Positions 60,955 to 64,000 of a stretch of DNA of 64,000 bases are shown in pieces; position 1 is the first letter of the stretch, and each line of letters opens with the position of its first letter. The stretch spans positions 3,410,001 to 3,474,000 of the forward strand of contig CP079215.1 in NCBI GenBank assembly GCA_019316985.1. The letters run 5' to 3'. The notes under the pieces were generated by a model, which made no database searches, was not told where the DNA came from, and worked only from the letters and a program-made list of their open reading frames with translations. This stretch comes from Paraniabella defluvii. GTDB taxonomy: Bacteria > Bacteroidota > Bacteroidia > Chitinophagales > Chitinophagaceae. A program made the translations under genes and the position numbers.

Positions 60955-62084
60955 CTAATCCCTATAAGCCTGGACAATGGTCGATGAAGATTTGGCACCG
61001 TCCTTGTCTACCTGATCGATTCTTACAAGGACTTTCTCTGCCGTTTCTAGAGTAGCGTCTGACTTATCCTTGACGCATGAAAAATGTATTATTGCAAATA
61101 CAAAAATAAGTGGCGTGGCGATCCAGCGCCGATTCCGTCGATTGGTAACGATCAATAGAATGCTAAGAATAAGTACAGCGCTGATAGAAGCTAAGCCCAT
61201 TTTACCATTTAGATCTATAGATGAAACACTGAAACTATATTCAAGCTTTGTTGAGGAATTGCCATCAGGAGCTTGAGACGGCAGTTGTCCTACAGAGGTA
61301 AAATGTTTGCCATCTGCAGAGACCATTACTTCGAAATGGTCAACATTTTTTTCTGAAAGTGTTTGCCAGTTTATCTCAAGGGCAGAACTGTTCAGCCGGG
61401 CTGAAACAGACCCGAAAGTAACGGGTAGTGTTCCGTCGGGTGTAAATTCAAATTGAATTTGTGGAATGTTCGAGGCTACCTGACCAGCCGGTGGGACCGC
61501 GGGATCGACATTGAAAAAATCCGTGCTGTAATACAAGCCGCGGCCATAGCCAGGAGTAGTTGTTGGTGTGTAACCTTGCCAATATTGCCACTGGACGTTT
61601 CCCATAGGTCTGTTTTCATCGACTGCAATCACAATGTTGTCTGTTCCATTCCAGTGAAATGGAGTGTCAACGTCAGCTCCACCCAGGAATTTGCCTGGCT
61701 TACGTCAATTAACGGTAGTGACATTTGAAATACTTTATTCATCGTATTTACAGGTCTCCAATCAGTCTGCAAAACAAAACTGTCAACCGTCGTGTTTCCC
61801 ATGTATACGGTCCAGTAATCCCATGTGCCGCAAGGGGTAATATTAACTGTTTTATATCGGATTTTTGAGATTGTCCCAGCAGTAGTGGCGCCCGCGGTGA
61901 TCATTTCACCGCGGGTATAAATAGCCTGGGTGTAGGAATAGAAAGCGTCAGAATTGAGCGGTATAGCATTGTTCCATAATGTGCCTGAGCCAATTTGTAT
62001 GTTAATCTGGCCTTCTGCTACTTCAGAGAATGCTAGTTGAAATAATAAAAGTAATGGTATGATGCTATTGAGCAACTTTTTCAT
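60955..62084 (-). CDS. Secreted protein with FN3-like domain and unusual two-helix/Cys tail, paralog B, one frame break
   Basis: Signal peptide MKKLLNSIIPLLLLFQLAFS...EGQ from 62084. N-terminal beta domain (DAFYSYTQAIYTRGEMITAG, FQMSLPLIDVSQANSWVELT, DENRPMGNVQWQYWQGYTPT), one break near 61630. FN3-like domain: GTLPVTFGSVSARLNSSALE, KNVDHFEVMVSADGKHFTSV. The tail has helix GLASISAVLILSILLIV, TNRRNRR, helix TPLIFVFAIIHFSC, then VKDKSDATLETAEKVLVRID and SSTIVQAYRD. It parallels paralog A position by position although the N-terminal halves differ. The gene is flanked by the two copies of the AraC-derived direct repeat. Confidence 0.68.
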
Positions 62085-62203
62085 ATTGAGTGCGGTTTTC
62101 GATTTTAGAGGACGACAAAAATACAACTTGAAAATATAAGTCGATTGGAATTACATAGTTTTCTAATATAAGGAAGCCAGGGGTCAGGAGGCAGTGCTTA
62201 TAC

Positions 62204-62409
62204 ATGAGACAATTCGAAAGAAATGTAATAGTTAGTTTGGGAGTATCGCCTAAACTGTATTCGAGAGTTTTAAGATTTACAAATGCATGGCTCTTAAGAG
62301 AAGCACATCCAGATATTTCCTGGTATAGAATCACGCATGAGGTTGGTTATGCCGACCAGATGCACCTGGTGGATGATTTCAAAATTTTTTGCGGTACTAC
62401 ACGATAAGA
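62204..62409 (+). pseudogene. Truncated AraC regulator fragment (C-terminal HTH only)
   Basis: About 67 codons matching the last third of the AraC protein at 59832: RQFERNVIVSLGVSPKLYSR, FTNAWLLREAHPDISWYRIT, GYADQMHLVDDFKIFCGTT. It lacks the sensor domain and first helix-turn-helix half, and its end is altered (stop at CGATAA, a 15-bp or so deletion relative to copy 1). A remnant of a segmental duplication, unlikely to be functional. Confidence 0.82.
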
Positions 62410-62632
62410 TCGTTGCCAAGATGCTTAAAGGCATTGAAGGAAGATCAAAAGTACAGGTTTGTTAGAGAAAAGGTAAAGTATTGGGTGTCGCCTTTTATCT
62501 AGGTTAGCCATACCGGGCAAGCTACCTTTACATAAGTCTTTCGGGTATTAAAATTAACCCAAACCCAATGCAAGTCGATGGCACCCCGAAGATCAGGCTG
62601 TTCCCAAAGGGCAGCCTTTTGCTTTGGCTAGA
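62205..62632 (+). repeat. Direct repeat copy 2
   Basis: Partner of 60403-60836. Together the copies bracket the minus-strand paralog B gene. Differences are scattered substitutions plus a small deletion in the AraC 3' end, so the duplication is not recent enough to be an assembly artefact. Confidence 0.8.
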
Positions 62633-62699
62633 AGCTTTTATCAGATGCTGCACGCAAGCTATTTTCGTCTGTTTGGTCAGTAGTGTCACTAAAGATGCT

Positions 62700-64000
62700 T
62701 TAAAATTTGTAACTGTACCTAATCTGATAACCTGCGTTTCGTAATAATCAGCGCTCGTGTAATTAAATCCAAGCCCGTCTATTTTTCTTTTAATGACCAT
62801 TGTGTTCAACAAATCAGTTGCATTAAAAATATATCTCCTTGCCGTTCTGAACGGTTTTCTTCAATCCTGCATCTATCGAAAATCTCGATAAGATTTTTCC
62901 CTGCGGTATAATATCAGGTGCTAAATAAATGGCTGTAAATTGTGCATCCCATCCCTTTGTGAAACGGAAAGTATTATTCAGTTTCAGGTTGCCCGATATT
63001 GCAGATTGCTGGTCAGCCGAAAAAGTGTTAGGTTCAGGATAAAGGTTTTGCACCGTGAAAGTATTTATCTGGTTTCTATAAATGTTCCCGTTTATGTTAA
63101 AAGAATAGACATTTGAAACCTTTTGGTTCAAAATAGCCTCTAAGCCTGTATTATAGCTCTTTCCTACATTTTGGAATATGGCATATATCAACGTGCTCCC
63201 TGGCACGGTGCTAGAAATCCTCGTGATGGTTCCATCAGCAAAACGATGGTACAGGGCGGAATAGAAATAACCACTGTGCCAAGTGTTCTTGTAACCTAAC
63301 TCTATGGAATTGGTAAATTGAGGACGTAACGCGGGATTTCCGACTTTGATAATTTCGGCATCATCGTATTTAGGGAAGATGCGGATGTCCACTTCATTGG
63401 GTCTGTCCACCCTGCGGTTATAGAATATTGAAAGTTTGTTGTTGTCATTCAGCTTATAAGCCAACCTCATATTAGGGAAGGGCTGTGTATAGTTATAGCC
63501 GTCGCTCTTGTAAGTGCTATGGTTCGGATTAACATCGTACTGGATTTTAACGTATTCCATACGCAAGCCCAATTCTGCTTCCCATTTTTCATTTTCAAAA
63601 ACGTAGTTTCCGTAAATGGCTGGTATCAATTCCTTATAATTGGCCCAACCTCCGGCGTCCATATCCAAGACCGAATTGACTCCCGGTCTGAACTCCATAT
63701 TGGTAGGAATGCTTCGGTTACGCAATTTGATACCTGTTTCAATACGCCCGTATTTCAAAGGCTGGATATAATCTATATTGAAATCATATACCTGTTCGTC
63801 TGATAGCAACTTAAAGGCATCTGTACCCGTTGTTGATGGCAGGTAATTGTCGTAGAAATATTGCTCGTCTTCTCTATGAAAGGTGTAGTTGAAGCCGATA
63901 TTCAGCAAATGACCTGCTTCCTTAAACTTATGCTGATAGGCAGCCGTAGCCATTGCAGTCGTCTTCAGTTCATCTTCCAAAAACTGCCAAAGGCGTAAAC
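62700..64000 (-). CDS. TonB-dependent-receptor-like outer-membrane beta-barrel protein, 3' part (runs off window)
   Basis: C-terminal barrel of an OMP_b-brl_3-type outer-membrane protein; the start lies beyond the window. Strands: LLNIGFNYTFHREDEQYFYD, LKYGRIETGIKLRNRSIPTN, NKLSIFYNRRVDRPNEVDI, FPKYDDAEIIKVGNPALRPQ (typical 'NPxLxP' turn), GNLKLNNTFRFTKGWDAQFT. A break near 62823 leads to NATDLLNTMVIKRKIDGLGF. A further one-base break near 62722 restores the natural end YSYKF at 62700. No plug is visible in the window part. Substrate unknown. Confidence 0.85.

Noticed and set aside
1..64000. CRISPR arrays, tRNA or rRNA genes
   Set aside because: No regularly spaced repeats and no tRNA cloverleaf or rRNA-like segments were found on reading through both strands.

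Overview
The window looks like a Bacteroidota chromosome segment, most probably Chitinophagales or Sphingobacteriales. It carries a CTnDOT-type tra operon (traE to traN), SusC/SusD proteins, a FecI/FecR pair, an ImuA-ImuB-DnaE2 cassette, Bacteroidota-type 'Lx-L-N-K ... GG' RiPP leaders, and TAnnTTTG-like -7 boxes. Base composition is moderate, with no obvious rRNA, tRNA or CRISPR array.

Sequence quality matters for reading this annotation. About half of the genes are split by one-base indels, and those I could reconstruct are mostly single missing bases in homopolymer runs (for example T6 for T7 in traG, a missing A before the CxxC site of the TlpA-like gene). Both conserved and accessory genes are affected, so I treat most breaks as consensus errors. 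Such genes are listed as one CDS over the inferred full span, with the break positions stated.

Layout. (1) 1-12.3 kb: conjugation module of an integrative conjugative element (ICE): traE, traF, traG, three tandem TraI-type paralogs, traJ, traK, a traL-like gene, traM, traN and accessory genes. A 43-nt near-perfect hairpin sits inside the Walker A codons of traG. (2) 12.3-13.06 kb: gene-free region with a ~230-bp multi-segment imperfect inverted repeat. (3) 13-18.6 kb: ICE maintenance genes: two J-domain proteins, a SWIM protein, DUF3560, a DUF6908-like protein and a ParB-like protein. (4) 18.8-21.9 kb, minus strand: AraC regulator, acetyltransferase, alpha/beta hydrolase and cyclophilin-like lipoprotein. 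(5) 22.0-31.4 kb: DNA damage and mutagenesis island: dinB, DnaQ-GIY-YIG nuclease and S24 regulator on the minus strand, divergent from imuA-imuB-dnaE2-alkB. (6) 31.5-38.5 kb: SEFIR-domain protein and a Septu-like ptuA-ptuB pair, with small genes between them including a RiPP-like leader peptide. (7) 38.7-46.2 kb: fecI, fecR, susC with an STN domain, susD and a TlpA-like thioredoxin. (8) 46.3-58.3 kb: RiPP island with a LytS/LytTR two-component pair, a Cys-rich class I lanthipeptide-type precursor, a second Ser/Thr-rich 'CC' peptide, a grasp-with-spasm locus (two precursors, two secreted paralogs of unknown role, ATP-grasp, a small coupled ORF, SPASM protein) and a full-length LanB. (9) 58.4-64 kb: two paralogous secreted proteins sharing an unusual two-helix/Cys/acidic tail, each near an AraC gene that is partly duplicated, then the 3' part of an outer-membrane beta-barrel gene.

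The most notable material is the composite RiPP island with undescribed accessory genes, the large inverted repeat at 12.6-12.8 kb, the hairpin in the traG P-loop, and the shared tail of the paralogs at 58-62 kb.
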